52,047 nt of DNA from positions 1 through 52,047 of the forward strand of contig NZ_AVFK01000043.1 in NCBI RefSeq assembly GCF_000936425.1, written 5' to 3'. The notes under the pieces are model-generated. The model saw nothing but the letters and a program-made list of their open reading frames with translations, did not search any database and was not told the origin of the DNA. Both the position numbers and the translations under genes were made by a program. Positions 15,757 to 23,300 of this stretch are shown in pieces (the first letter of the stretch is position 1; the number at the start of each line of letters is the position of its first letter). Source of the stretch: Skermanella aerolata KACC 11604 (GTDB lineage Bacteria > Pseudomonadota > Alphaproteobacteria > Azospirillales > Azospirillaceae).

Positions 15757-16268
15757 AGGCTGCCTCCAACTATCCGGAACCTGATGCTTTTTATCCCCTC
15801 CATGGCGCAACGCAGAGCTTCGCGGCCGCGCGCGATGCGTGACATGAAGGTGCCGAGCGGTACGCCAAGCACCTGTGCGGCGTCCTTGTACTTCAGGTCC
15901 CCGAGTGCCATCAGGACGATGGCTTCGCGTTGAGCATCCGGGAGTTCGTCGAGGGCGGCGAGCAGCTGCCGGACCTCGACATGCAGCGACTGCGTCGCCT
16001 CGACCACCGGATCGGGCAAACTGGCGCGGGCGGCGTCGCGCACCTGCCGTTTGCGCAGCGTGTTGACGTGGGTGTTGCTCATGATCCGGAACAGCCAGAC
16101 CCGTAGGTCGGTACCCGGCTGGAAGCTGTCGACGGCGGCGATCGCACGGGTCAGGGTTTCCTGCACGAGGTCCTCCGCGTCATCGCGGTTGCGCGTCAGG
16201 ACCAGGGCGAAGCGGCGCAGGCTGACGATGTGCTCGTGAAGCGTTTCGACAACAGACGGGCGGGCCAT
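15753..16268 (-). CDS. ECF-type RNA polymerase sigma factor
   Basis: A 171-residue ECF sigma factor. Region 2 runs from about residue 12 to 75 (RNRDDAEDLVQETLTRAIAA, WLFRIMSNTHVNTLRKR) and region 4 from about 105 to 155 (LDELPDAQREAIVLMALG, YKDAAQVLGVPLGTFMSRI). AGGAGATC precedes the ATG at 16268; the open frame above it is spurious. It heads an operon with the chimeric protein and the membrane anti-sigma, each overlapping by four bases, so the proteins are made in coupled amounts. It probably directs an envelope or oxidative stress regulon and its own operon. It lacks the PhyR/NepR neighbours of true EcfG, so I do not call it EcfG. Confidence 0.92.
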   Translation of the reverse strand: MARPSVVETLHEHIVSLRRFALVLTRNRDDAEDLVQETLTRAIAAVDSFQPGTDLRVWLFRIMSNTHVNTLRKRQVRDAARASLPDPVVEATQSLHVEVRQLLAALDELPDAQREAIVLMALGDLKYKDAAQVLGVPLGTFMSRIARGREALRCAMEGIKSIRFRIVGGSL

Positions 16269-16374
16269 GCACGATCTCCTGTAACGCAAGCTTGGCGAAA
16301 CAACGCGCGAGCTCCGGTCTTCATCCGTGCCTGTCATGATTTTCGGACGGGCAGAGGGATCTTGCCGGCTGACT

Positions 16375-17199
16375 TTAGTGGGCAAGGAGAACGGGAACAG
16401 GGCTCCGGTGCAGCAGGTCCAGCCGGTTGGGACGGCCCAGATGCACGGGAACCAGGGCGTGCTCAGGGGCTCCGGCAACCAGGAGATCGGCCCCGTGCCC
16501 AACCACACTGTCAAGAACGGCTCCGAAGCCGAGCGTTGCTTCCGGATCAAGCCGCTTCAGCTCGGCCTGGATGCCGTGCCCGGACAGGTAATCCTGGATG
16601 CTGAACGGCGCCGGCCTGAGGATGTCCGGCGAGCCCCTTTCCGGAGCGGCAAGGACGGTCACTTGGCGGGCGATGGCGAGCACGGACACAGCACCGCGCA
16701 CGGCCAGGGCGGTGTCGCGCCGGCCATCCCACAACACCGCGACGTGCTCGGCAACGCTGGTGACCGGGGGGGTCCTCGGCACGATCAGGGTCGGGCAGCC
16801 GCTGCGGTAGACGGCATGCTCCGGCACGTCGAAGCCGATCTCATCGGTCGCCGGGCTGCTCTGCGGCACGACGATCAGGTCGTGCAGGCGGCCTGCCCAG
16901 CGGACCAGCGCCGCCGCATCACCCTCGCCGACGGACCAGCGAACCGCGAGGTCCGCGGTGTCGACCCGCGCGCGAAACGCTCTTTCCACATCCTGCGCCC
17001 GGGCATACTCCTGCCGCGCCGCGTCCGCCAGTATGGGCGAGTGCCTGCCGAACAGGGCGCTCACCATCATCAACCGGCGGATCGTGTACAGGGCCGACAG
17101 GCGCGCCCCGAGCCTGCCCGCCAGACCTATCGCCAAATCGATCACCGGTCCGGTCTCGCCGGTGGCCGGAACATGGACAAGCATTTCCCGGATCGTCAT
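16375..17199 (-). CDS. Tandem-domain universal stress protein
   Basis: A 274-residue cytoplasmic protein with two UspA domains. Domain 1 (about 1-145) starts IREMLVHVPATGETGPVIDL and ends with HAVYRSGCPTLIVPR; domain 2 (about 155-274) contains HVAVLWDGRRDTALAVRGA, the GHGADLLVAGAPEH loop and a final LLHRSPVPVLLAH strand. The ATP-binding G-x2-G-x9-G(S/T) motif is poorly preserved in both, so nucleotide binding is uncertain. GAGGAGAG precedes the ATG at 17199. It is upstream of the ECF operon on the same strand but 106 bp away. Confidence 0.9.
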   Translation of the reverse strand: MTIREMLVHVPATGETGPVIDLAIGLAGRLGARLSALYTIRRLMMVSALFGRHSPILADAARQEYARAQDVERAFRARVDTADLAVRWSVGEGDAAALVRWAGRLHDLIVVPQSSPATDEIGFDVPEHAVYRSGCPTLIVPRTPPVTSVAEHVAVLWDGRRDTALAVRGAVSVLAIARQVTVLAAPERGSPDILRPAPFSIQDYLSGHGIQAELKRLDPEATLGFGAVLDSVVGHGADLLVAGAPEHALVPVHLGRPNRLDLLHRSPVPVLLAH

Positions 17200-17695
17200 C
17201 GTCACTCTCCTCGCGTCTGTGACACGGAACTCCCGCACCCCGGAATACCGGTCGGGATATCGGCCATCGCTGTCGCTGGATGAGCGATCTCCCGGCAGCA
17301 GCGCCTGTTTTCCGACCGGCAGGCGGCGGGTGAACCGCGGGGCTCACGCTTCCAGCCCCCTTGCTGGAAGCTGCCTGCTGAGCGGGAAAGAACGCCTGAA
17401 CTCCTGTTTACATCCGTCGTCACCGTCACGCTCCCTTCCGCTGCCCGGCGCCGCGCTCGCGGCGGGTTCGCGGAGGATCGATCCACGACGTTCCTGAAGC
17501 TGCGTGGTCCTGCGGCGTGGCTGTGCCGGCAGCATCCGCTGCGGGGTGTCGCCGGATCCCGGTTGCGGGCGGTTCCGCCCTGTCGTGAACCGTCGGGCAT
17601 CAGCGCCCAACCTGGATATTTTTACCGGCCCCTGAATGAAAGGCCGGGCTGGGGCGTTTGTTGGCAACTTCTGACCGGATCGAAAGGAGCTTGCC
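17200..17695. other. Intergenic region between divergent genes
   Basis: Carries the leaders of the USP gene (minus) and of the DUF1127-like gene (plus). The GC-rich overlapping frames have no start signals. No clear promoter could be assigned by eye. Confidence 0.5.
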
Positions 17696-18064
17696 ATGGT
17701 CTCGACCTTTGACTTCCAGCCGGAGCCCCCCCCAGCATCGCCAATGACCCTGGCACGGCGTGCCGGCGGCTGGTGCCTGCACGTGAAAGAGGCGGCACTG
17801 GAGCGCTACCGCGACTGGCGCTTCGACCGCGATGTCTGGAAGATCCACACTGTATTTGAGCAGTTGTCGGATCGTCAGCTCGATCTGATCGGATGCCGGC
17901 GCGCCTGGCTGATCGAGGATGTTCATCGTCTCGTGCGCAGCCACGCCCTGGTGACCTGGGGCAGTCAGTCCCTGCCATCCCTGGCCTGGTTGCCGCCGCC
18001 GCAGGAGCCGCCTGCCGGAGGAGCCATTTCCCACACGGCCCGGGAGCGGGTCGAGCCGGCCTGA
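17696..18064 (+). CDS. DUF1127-like small protein
   Basis: A 122-residue protein. The central 50 residues (ERYRDWRFDRDVWKIHTVFE, QLSDRQLDLIGCRRAWLIED) have the pattern of the YjiS/DUF1127 domain: an arginine-rich helix followed by L-SDRxLxDIGxxR. DUF1127 proteins in alphaproteobacteria are small RNA-binding or phosphate/carbon-stress-linked regulators. The Pro-rich N- and C-termini are extra. AAAGGAG stands seven bases before the ATG. It is followed 70 bp later by the ExoD-family gene on the same strand. Confidence 0.6.
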   Translation: MVSTFDFQPEPPPASPMTLARRAGGWCLHVKEAALERYRDWRFDRDVWKIHTVFEQLSDRQLDLIGCRRAWLIEDVHRLVRSHALVTWGSQSLPSLAWLPPPQEPPAGGAISHTARERVEPA

Positions 18065-18134
18065 CCCGTTCCGGGATCGCCCTGACCGGGCTGCCGATCA
18101 CGATGCAGCACGCTGCCTGACCGGGGAAGACGCG

Positions 18135-18740
18135 ATGAGTAGCCTGAGCACGCAGTCACTGGCCCGTCAGCTGATCGGCATCCGCAGGCTGGCGGGGGAC
18201 ATGGGACCGACCGTCGGCCAGACCATGGCCCACTTCGGCAGCGGCGCCACGATGGTGACGGTCCTGTTGTTTGGACTGCTGGCGCTGGTCCCCTCCCCCG
18301 GACTGCCGGTTGGTCTTGTTCTCGGCAGCACGGTCGCGGTGATCGTCACCCGGATGCTGATCAGCGGCGGCGACATCGCTCCGCCCGCCTTCGTCGCTTC
18401 CCGGCGGCTGCCGCGGGCACTGCTCGACGCGGTGCTTCGGCGCGCCATCCCGTTTCTGCGCCGGACCGAAAAGCGCATGCGGCCGCGGCTGGTGCGCTTC
18501 AGCTCAGGAGCCGGGGCGACGGCAGCCGGTCTCATGATCGTTGCCCAGGGCGTGATCCTGGCGTTTCCGGTCCCCTTCGGCAACGCCTTCCCCGGTGCCG
18601 CGATCGTGGTTCTGGCGCTGGGCCTGTTGGGGCGGGACGGTGTTTACGTGCTGGTTGGCCATGGTCTCGGACTGCTCGCCGCCGTGCTGCTGCTTGCCCT
18701 GATCTTCGGGCTGTTCGGGGCGATCGGTGTCGCCTTCTGA
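18135..18740 (+). CDS. ExoD-family membrane protein
   Basis: A 201-residue inner-membrane protein of the exopolysaccharide-synthesis ExoD family. It has four to five helices, and conserved blocks are LLFGLLALVPSPGLPVGLVL after the N-terminal amphipathic helix, the LRRTEKRMRPRLVR loop, and GNAFPGAAIVVLALGLLGRDG followed by a last hydrophobic helix. In Rhizobium, ExoD affects exopolysaccharide level and alkaline tolerance; the molecular activity is not known. GGGGAAG precedes the ATG. Confidence 0.87.
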   Translation: MSSLSTQSLARQLIGIRRLAGDMGPTVGQTMAHFGSGATMVTVLLFGLLALVPSPGLPVGLVLGSTVAVIVTRMLISGGDIAPPAFVASRRLPRALLDAVLRRAIPFLRRTEKRMRPRLVRFSSGAGATAAGLMIVAQGVILAFPVPFGNAFPGAAIVVLALGLLGRDGVYVLVGHGLGLLAAVLLLALIFGLFGAIGVAF

Positions 18741-18998
18741 GTACAATCCCGGGGCTCCTGACCGGTGAGAGCAGCGTGCCGTTCGGCTCATTGCTCTCAC
18801 CGCAAGCCGCCAAGCTCTGCCTGTTGCTCCTGCCACTCCCGAAAGCGGCAACGACGCTTCCGTCACGGCGTTTCGAGGCATGCGCCATAACGAAATCGTG
18901 CACTGTTCCGACCGAACCGTGCTCATGATCATGTTGGGGGTTGAACCCACGGAGCCGACCGCACACCTGCTGCCCCTGCTGTCCTGAGGGTGAGCGCG

Positions 18999-19742
18999 AT
19001 GGGAACGGACCTCCTGCTCTTTATCGCCGTCGGCTTCGCGGCGCAAATTGTCGATGGGGCGCTGGGCATGGCCTACGGCGTGACCGCAACCAGCGTGCTG
19101 CTCGGACTGGGCGTGCCGCCGGCGACGGCCAGCGCCAGCGTCCACGCCGCCGAGGTCTTCACCACCGGCGCCTCGGGCCTGGCTCACTGGCGGCGCGGCA
19201 ATGTCTGCGTGACCCTGCTGCGCCGCCTCGCGGTACCGGGCGTGATCGGCGGCGTCCTGGGCGCTGTTGTCCTGGTTGGCCTGCCGGGCGGCATCGTCCG
19301 CCTGGTGGTCAGCCTCTACCTGCTTCTGATGGGTGGTCTGATCCTGTGGAAGGCCGTGCGTCCCGCTCTGCCGCGGTCCGACCCACCCCGCCACCTGACC
19401 GCCCTCGGACTAGTCGGCGGCTTTCTCGACGCCATCGGCGGTGGCGGCTGGGGCGCCACCGTTACCTCGACCCTGATCGGTCAGGGCACAACGCCGCGCC
19501 TGGCCATCGGATCGGTCAACCTGTCGGAGTTCTTCGTCACCACGGCGATTTCGGCGACGTTCTTCCTGACCATCGGGCTGGACCTGTGGCCGATCATCCT
19601 CGGTCTGGTGCTCGGCGGTGTGCTGGCGGCACCGTTCGCGGCGTACCTGACCTGCCGGGTTCCCGACCGGCCGCTGATGATCCTGGTCGGGGTGGTGATC
19701 GTCCTGCTCAGCCTGCGCGGGCTGGTGCAGGCGCTGTCATGA
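18999..19742 (+). CDS. TauE/SafE family sulfite/anion exporter
   Basis: A 247-residue polytopic inner-membrane protein of the TauE/SafE family, with about eight helices in two inverted halves. The first repeat contains GFAAQIVDGALGMAYGVTAT, the second GLVGGFLDAIGGGGWGATVT; these paired glycine-rich re-entrant motifs are the family hallmark. Substrates in the family are sulfite, sulfoacetate or other small organosulfur anions; the substrate here is not known. The ATG at 18999 has GAGGGTGA ahead of it; an in-frame GTG at 18990 would add three residues. There is no sulfur-metabolism gene next to it. Confidence 0.9.
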   Translation: MGTDLLLFIAVGFAAQIVDGALGMAYGVTATSVLLGLGVPPATASASVHAAEVFTTGASGLAHWRRGNVCVTLLRRLAVPGVIGGVLGAVVLVGLPGGIVRLVVSLYLLLMGGLILWKAVRPALPRSDPPRHLTALGLVGGFLDAIGGGGWGATVTSTLIGQGTTPRLAIGSVNLSEFFVTTAISATFFLTIGLDLWPIILGLVLGGVLAAPFAAYLTCRVPDRPLMILVGVVIVLLSLRGLVQALS

Positions 19743-19910
19743 GCTTTGCTCCAACCGTCCTCGGGGTACATCCGGAGCGACGCGTGAAAAATTTAGTCTC
19801 AATGTACTGGAACTATATCCAGCGGTAATATGGGTGAACCCGCGAACTGAATGGTCTGCAATGATTACCGGCTGAGCCCGTTACAGCTGGCAGACTGAGG
19901 GGGAGCAGCC

Positions 19911-20144
19911 ATGAAGACGCAAATGCAGGTTGAAGCTATTGAGGCCACACTGACCGATACGATCGCCAAGCTGACCGAGGATGGGCACCAGGAGGTCTAC
20001 ATTCTGGAAACCATGCTGGGTGTCGCGATTGCCGGGTGTACCCAATATAGTGGGGCCAGGGAACTGGCCAGGGTGTTCCGGCATCTCGCCGATGAATGTG
20101 ATCGGTGCGCCGATGCCGCCGTGCAGAAGAAACAAACCGATTGA
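19911..20144 (+). CDS. Small hypothetical helical protein
   Basis: A 77-residue acidic, fully helical protein (VEAIEATLTDTIAKLTEDG; ARELARVFRHLADECDRCAD). The start is well supported by GAGGGGGAG ahead of the ATG and the codon usage is like real genes nearby. No family recognised. It stands alone between the exporter gene and the terC leader. Confidence 0.7.
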   Translation: MKTQMQVEAIEATLTDTIAKLTEDGHQEVYILETMLGVAIAGCTQYSGARELARVFRHLADECDRCADAAVQKKQTD

Positions 20145-20446
20145 ACCACGATCCAGGAGCGACGCATCAAATGGGCTTATGGGATGTGACGGTCCGTTTC
20201 ATGCGTCGCCCCTTGGGCCTACCGCACGATAGCAAACCGGCTTGAATGAACATGGAGTGGAGTTGGCCGGTACCGCCTGAGGGATCCCGACAACACCCCC
20301 ACGATCACGTCAGGAAACCACTCCCGAGCCGGCGATGATCCTCCCGCGTCCTACCCTCAGCACCGTTGTCTTCAGCGACGAAGAAGTTTCTTGCAGGTCA
20401 CCCCTTGCAATGAGGAATACCTTTCACATCTGCTGGGATGTCTCGG

Positions 20447-20493
20447 GTCCGGGCCCCTCTGGCGGCAGCGATCAAGCTTCCGCGATGTCGGAC
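20447..20493 (+). ncRNA. Structured RNA-like motif, copy A
   Basis: GTCCGGGCCCCTCTGGC, then 18 variable bases, then GCGATGTCGGAC. The ends pair (GUCCG with CGGAC), the inside pairs as GCGG with CCGC, and the bases between the two stems are the same as in copy B. The strand is assigned from the direction of terC; the motif could equally be read on the other strand. Confidence 0.4.
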
Positions 20494-20795
20494 TCCTTGC
20501 GACGCAGCTTTCCAGCTCGATCGAGGAGGACCCTGTCATGCACACCCTCAGGTTTTGCCATCCTCTCGCCGCCACACGCCGTGGCCGGCGGGGCAACTCC
20601 CTGACCAGGCATCTGGTCCGTACTTCCTTACTATTCCGGGTTCCTGCGGCTTGGCAGGTTGGACTGCACGGGAAGCCGTCACCAGCCTGACCGGCAAACC
20701 GGAGCAGCAAACGGTCGGCTCGGCCGGCGCCTATCCCGCTAGGTTGATGCGCCACCAACTGCCAGCAATGCTGCTCCCGACCTGAAGCATCAATC

Positions 20796-20838
20796 GTCCG
20801 GGCCCCTCTGGCAACCTTCCCCGGTTGCGATGTCGGAC
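20796..20838 (+). ncRNA. Structured RNA-like motif, copy B, in the terC leader
   Basis: The same two conserved blocks as copy A, with a 14-base variable middle. Here the inner stem is GCAACC with GGUUGC, so the sequence of this helix changes between copies while pairing is kept. It ends 50 bp before the terC start codon, which fits a cis-regulatory element. It does not match the manganese (yybP-ykoY) riboswitch consensus that I know upstream of terC-like genes. Confidence 0.45.
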
Positions 20839-20888
20839 GCGCCGCGGCGGCTCTAGGGTGAGCCGCCGCCGTTGCCGCAGAGGATGAC

Positions 20889-21893
20889 ATGGAACTCATT
20901 GCGGCCGTTCTCGCCGACCCGTTCCTGGGCAAGCCCACCTGGATCTGGCTGCTGTTCATCGGCATCGTCATGGCCCTACTGGCCTTCGATCTCGGCGTCC
21001 TCAACAAAAAGGACCACGAGATCGGCATCGCCGAAAGCCTGTGGCTCTCGGCCTTCTACATCGCCATCGCCGCCGGCTTCGGCGGCTGGGTCTGGTGGTA
21101 TTTCGGCCCCGGTTCCGGCATGGAGTACTTTACCGGCTTCGCCCTGGAAAAGGCGCTGGCGATGGACAACGTCTTCGTCATCGGCCTGATCTTCAGCTAC
21201 TTCGCGGTGCCGCGGCTCTACCAGCACCGGGTGCTGTTCTGGGGCATCCTGGGCGTGATCGTGCTGCGTGGCCTGATGATCGGGCTGGGTGCGGCGCTGG
21301 TCACCGAATTCTCCTGGGTGCTCTACATCTTCGGCGCCTTCCTGATCGTCACCGGCATCAAGATGCTGGCGGTCGGCGACAGCATGCCGGCCGTCGAGGA
21401 CAACCCGCTGCTGCGCTTCCTGCGCCGGCACCTGCGGGTCACCGCCGAGCTGCACGGCAACCGCTTCTGGGTCACCCTGCCCGATCCGGCGACCGGGCGG
21501 CTGGCGCGCCATGCAACACCGCTGCTGCTGGCCCTGCTGCTGATCGAGTTCGCCGACCTGGTGTTCGCCGTCGACTCGGTGCCGGCGATCTTCGCGATCA
21601 CGACCGATCCCTTCATCGTCTACACCTCCAACATCTTCGCCATCCTCGGCCTGCGCGCCCTCTACTTCGCCCTGGCCGCGATGGTACACCGGTTCAAGTA
21701 TCTCAAGATCGCGCTGTCGGCGGTGCTGATCTTCATCGGCGGCAAGATCTTCTGGAACCAGCTCTACGGCAAGCTGGATCCCGCCATCTCACTGTCGGTG
21801 ACCTTCGGGCTGCTGGCCGCCGGCGTCCTCTACTCGCTGTGGAAGACGCGCGGCGAGCAGACCCCGGGCGTCGGCAACGAGGAACCAACCTGA
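20889..21893 (+). CDS. TerC/Alx family membrane protein
   Basis: A 334-residue inner-membrane protein with about nine helices. Family signatures are the acidic intramembrane motifs ALEKALAMDNVFVIGL and EFADLVFAVDSVPAIFA, and the helix AFDLGVLNKKDHEI near the N-terminus. Members (Alx, MeeF/MeeY) export Mn2+ or insert metals into exported proteins; the name TerC comes from tellurite resistance. GAGG precedes the ATG. It is probably co-transcribed with the small DUF465 gene 47 bp downstream. Confidence 0.92.
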   Translation: MELIAAVLADPFLGKPTWIWLLFIGIVMALLAFDLGVLNKKDHEIGIAESLWLSAFYIAIAAGFGGWVWWYFGPGSGMEYFTGFALEKALAMDNVFVIGLIFSYFAVPRLYQHRVLFWGILGVIVLRGLMIGLGAALVTEFSWVLYIFGAFLIVTGIKMLAVGDSMPAVEDNPLLRFLRRHLRVTAELHGNRFWVTLPDPATGRLARHATPLLLALLLIEFADLVFAVDSVPAIFAITTDPFIVYTSNIFAILGLRALYFALAAMVHRFKYLKIALSAVLIFIGGKIFWNQLYGKLDPAISLSVTFGLLAAGVLYSLWKTRGEQTPGVGNEEPT

Positions 21894-21940
21894 CCCCACC
21901 CCATGCTCACCATCCACCACGCCAAGGGAGGCTATTCGTG

Positions 21941-22177
21941 ATGACCAGACTGTTCCCCCTCGATCAGATCGGCACCCGCCTGCAGGCATTGCGTGATCTC
22001 CACCGGCGCTACGACCAGGCCGCCGACACCGAGGCCGGTCGCCGGTACCCCGATGGACTGCTGCTCAAGCGCCTGAAGGTGGCGCGCCTCGCGGTCAGGG
22101 ACGAGATCGTCGCACTCGAGAGGCGACTGACATCAGCAGCCGCACCGGGAACCGGCAGGAGCATTCCGGTCGGATAA
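21941..22177 (+). CDS. DUF465 (YdcH-like) small protein
   Basis: A 78-residue helical hairpin protein. It has the DUF465 pattern: an N-terminal helix (IGTRLQALRDLHRRYDQAAD), a turn with YPDGLLLKRLK, and the conserved ending LAVRDEIVALERRL. AGGGAGG lies ahead of GTG-ATG; the ATG at 21941 is taken. Function unknown; members are short coiled coils. Likely in one transcript with terC. Confidence 0.75.
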   Translation: MTRLFPLDQIGTRLQALRDLHRRYDQAADTEAGRRYPDGLLLKRLKVARLAVRDEIVALERRLTSAAAPGTGRSIPVG

Positions 22178-22361
22178 ATCCCGCCCCACAAAACAGCTAC
22201 TTCATCGGACTATATTAACGACAATTCTCCTGGGACAAGCAAGCGGATGGAACAATTTCGCACAACAGGGTGACTGAAACGTCGCGGCCTGCCTGCTGGA
22301 TCACGCTGCGGCACTTCGGTTTTTGCCACTGGCAGAGTTGGATCCCCTATACAGGCTGCCA

Positions 22362-23300
22362 TCATTGTCGACGGCATCGCACCGGTAATTCGAATTCATC
22401 AACTCCATCGACGCTCCGTAAGTACCCGTCGGAGAGCACCAGGTACGGCTCGTAAAGAGCGACGCCGACATTTCTGTTGGCAACGACGATGCTTGCATGT
22501 GGCCCCAGTCCCAGATGCCATTCGCCGGTAAGGAATTTGCGATTCGACACGGTCAGCCGGATGGCAGCGCCGCTCTCATCGACGTGGATGGAGTTCCCAG
22601 GACCGGAAACAACGGGAATGCCCGATACCAGGTGGACCTCCCGGTCGGCTGCATCCGGTGGATCCATCACATCGAGAACGGTCTCGGCGACGACGAGCCC
22701 CAGACCGCGCCACGGCCGGATCGCGTTGTGAAGGACAGCCACGGTGATCCCAGGATCAAAGGCTGAATGGAGAACAGCCTTGCCAGCATCGTGGAACATC
22801 GCCACATAGGCGGTGTCGGCCGCGTGGATCCTGCCATCGACCGAGATGGCTATGATGCCCCCGTCTACTGTTGGATTTTCGGCCAAAACCTGCTCGACCG
22901 CCTCTGCGGGTCCGAGTCCGCTCCGCATCAGGGCCAGGACTTCGACGTTGAGCGCAATCCCGTTGGACCCGACCGTATTGGGCAGGCGGTGCCCTGTCAC
23001 CAGGCCGATACCAGCATCAGCGGGGGTAAACTGCGACAGGGGAGCGGGACGGTCGGGTCCGCTCGACATCAGTGCGGCGAACTGTGCTTCGGCGATGACC
23101 ACAGGAATGGTCCCGCCGCCAAAAAGGGACGTCGTGCCGCCCTGCTGGGTCTCGGCCCGGTGCAGACGGCCATCTACACCAATGACAACAAGACTGACGA
23201 AGCCTCCAACGGCGCCCTTGCCGATCCGCTCAGCCAGAGCGAGCCCATCAAGGATGGCACGACCGGCCAGGGGCCCGTGTGCGGCGATACCGATCGTCAT
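22362..23300 (-). CDS. Uncharacterised protein of a peptide-transport operon (DUF6963-like)
   Basis: A 312-residue soluble protein with no signal peptide. It starts MTIGIAAHGPLAGRAI and contains IGKGAVGGFVSLVVIGVDG, a threonine block AETQQGGTTSLFGGG, and a second glycine-rich part PTVDGGIIAISVDGRIHAAD, a repeated pattern like that of Ntn-type hydrolases. I believe it is the family now called DUF6963, but cannot verify this. It is last in a five-gene operon with a peptide ABC transporter and overlaps the ATPase gene by four bases, so it probably processes the imported compound, perhaps as an amidohydrolase or peptidase. No catalytic residue can be named with confidence. Confidence 0.65.
   Translation of the reverse strand: MTIGIAAHGPLAGRAILDGLALAERIGKGAVGGFVSLVVIGVDGRLHRAETQQGGTTSLFGGGTIPVVIAEAQFAALMSSGPDRPAPLSQFTPADAGIGLVTGHRLPNTVGSNGIALNVEVLALMRSGLGPAEAVEQVLAENPTVDGGIIAISVDGRIHAADTAYVAMFHDAGKAVLHSAFDPGITVAVLHNAIRPWRGLGLVVAETVLDVMDPPDAADREVHLVSGIPVVSGPGNSIHVDESGAAIRLTVSNRKFLTGEWHLGLGPHASIVVANRNVGVALYEPYLVLSDGYLRSVDGVDEFELPVRCRRQ

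Larger units (their letters stand above)
20145..20888. other. Long untranslated region ahead of terC
   Basis: About 740 bp with no believable gene: short frames have poor starts and odd composition. It contains two copies of a structured motif (20447-20493 and 20796-20838), listed separately. Confidence 0.55.

Noticed and set aside
15753-16268. Calling the ECF sigma factor EcfG
   Set aside because: Its neighbours are a transmembrane anti-sigma and a chimera, not NepR/PhyR, and the anti-sigma is membrane-bound. The EcfG-type promoters nearby would be served by a sigma encoded elsewhere.
20335-20785. Three overlapping plus-strand frames of 80-115 codons
   Set aside because: No ribosome binding sites, no recognisable protein, atypical composition, and they overlap one another and the conserved RNA-like motif.
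20700-20888. yybP-ykoY manganese riboswitch upstream of terC
   Set aside because: The conserved loop sequences of that riboswitch as I know them are not found. The repeated motif here has different conserved bases.
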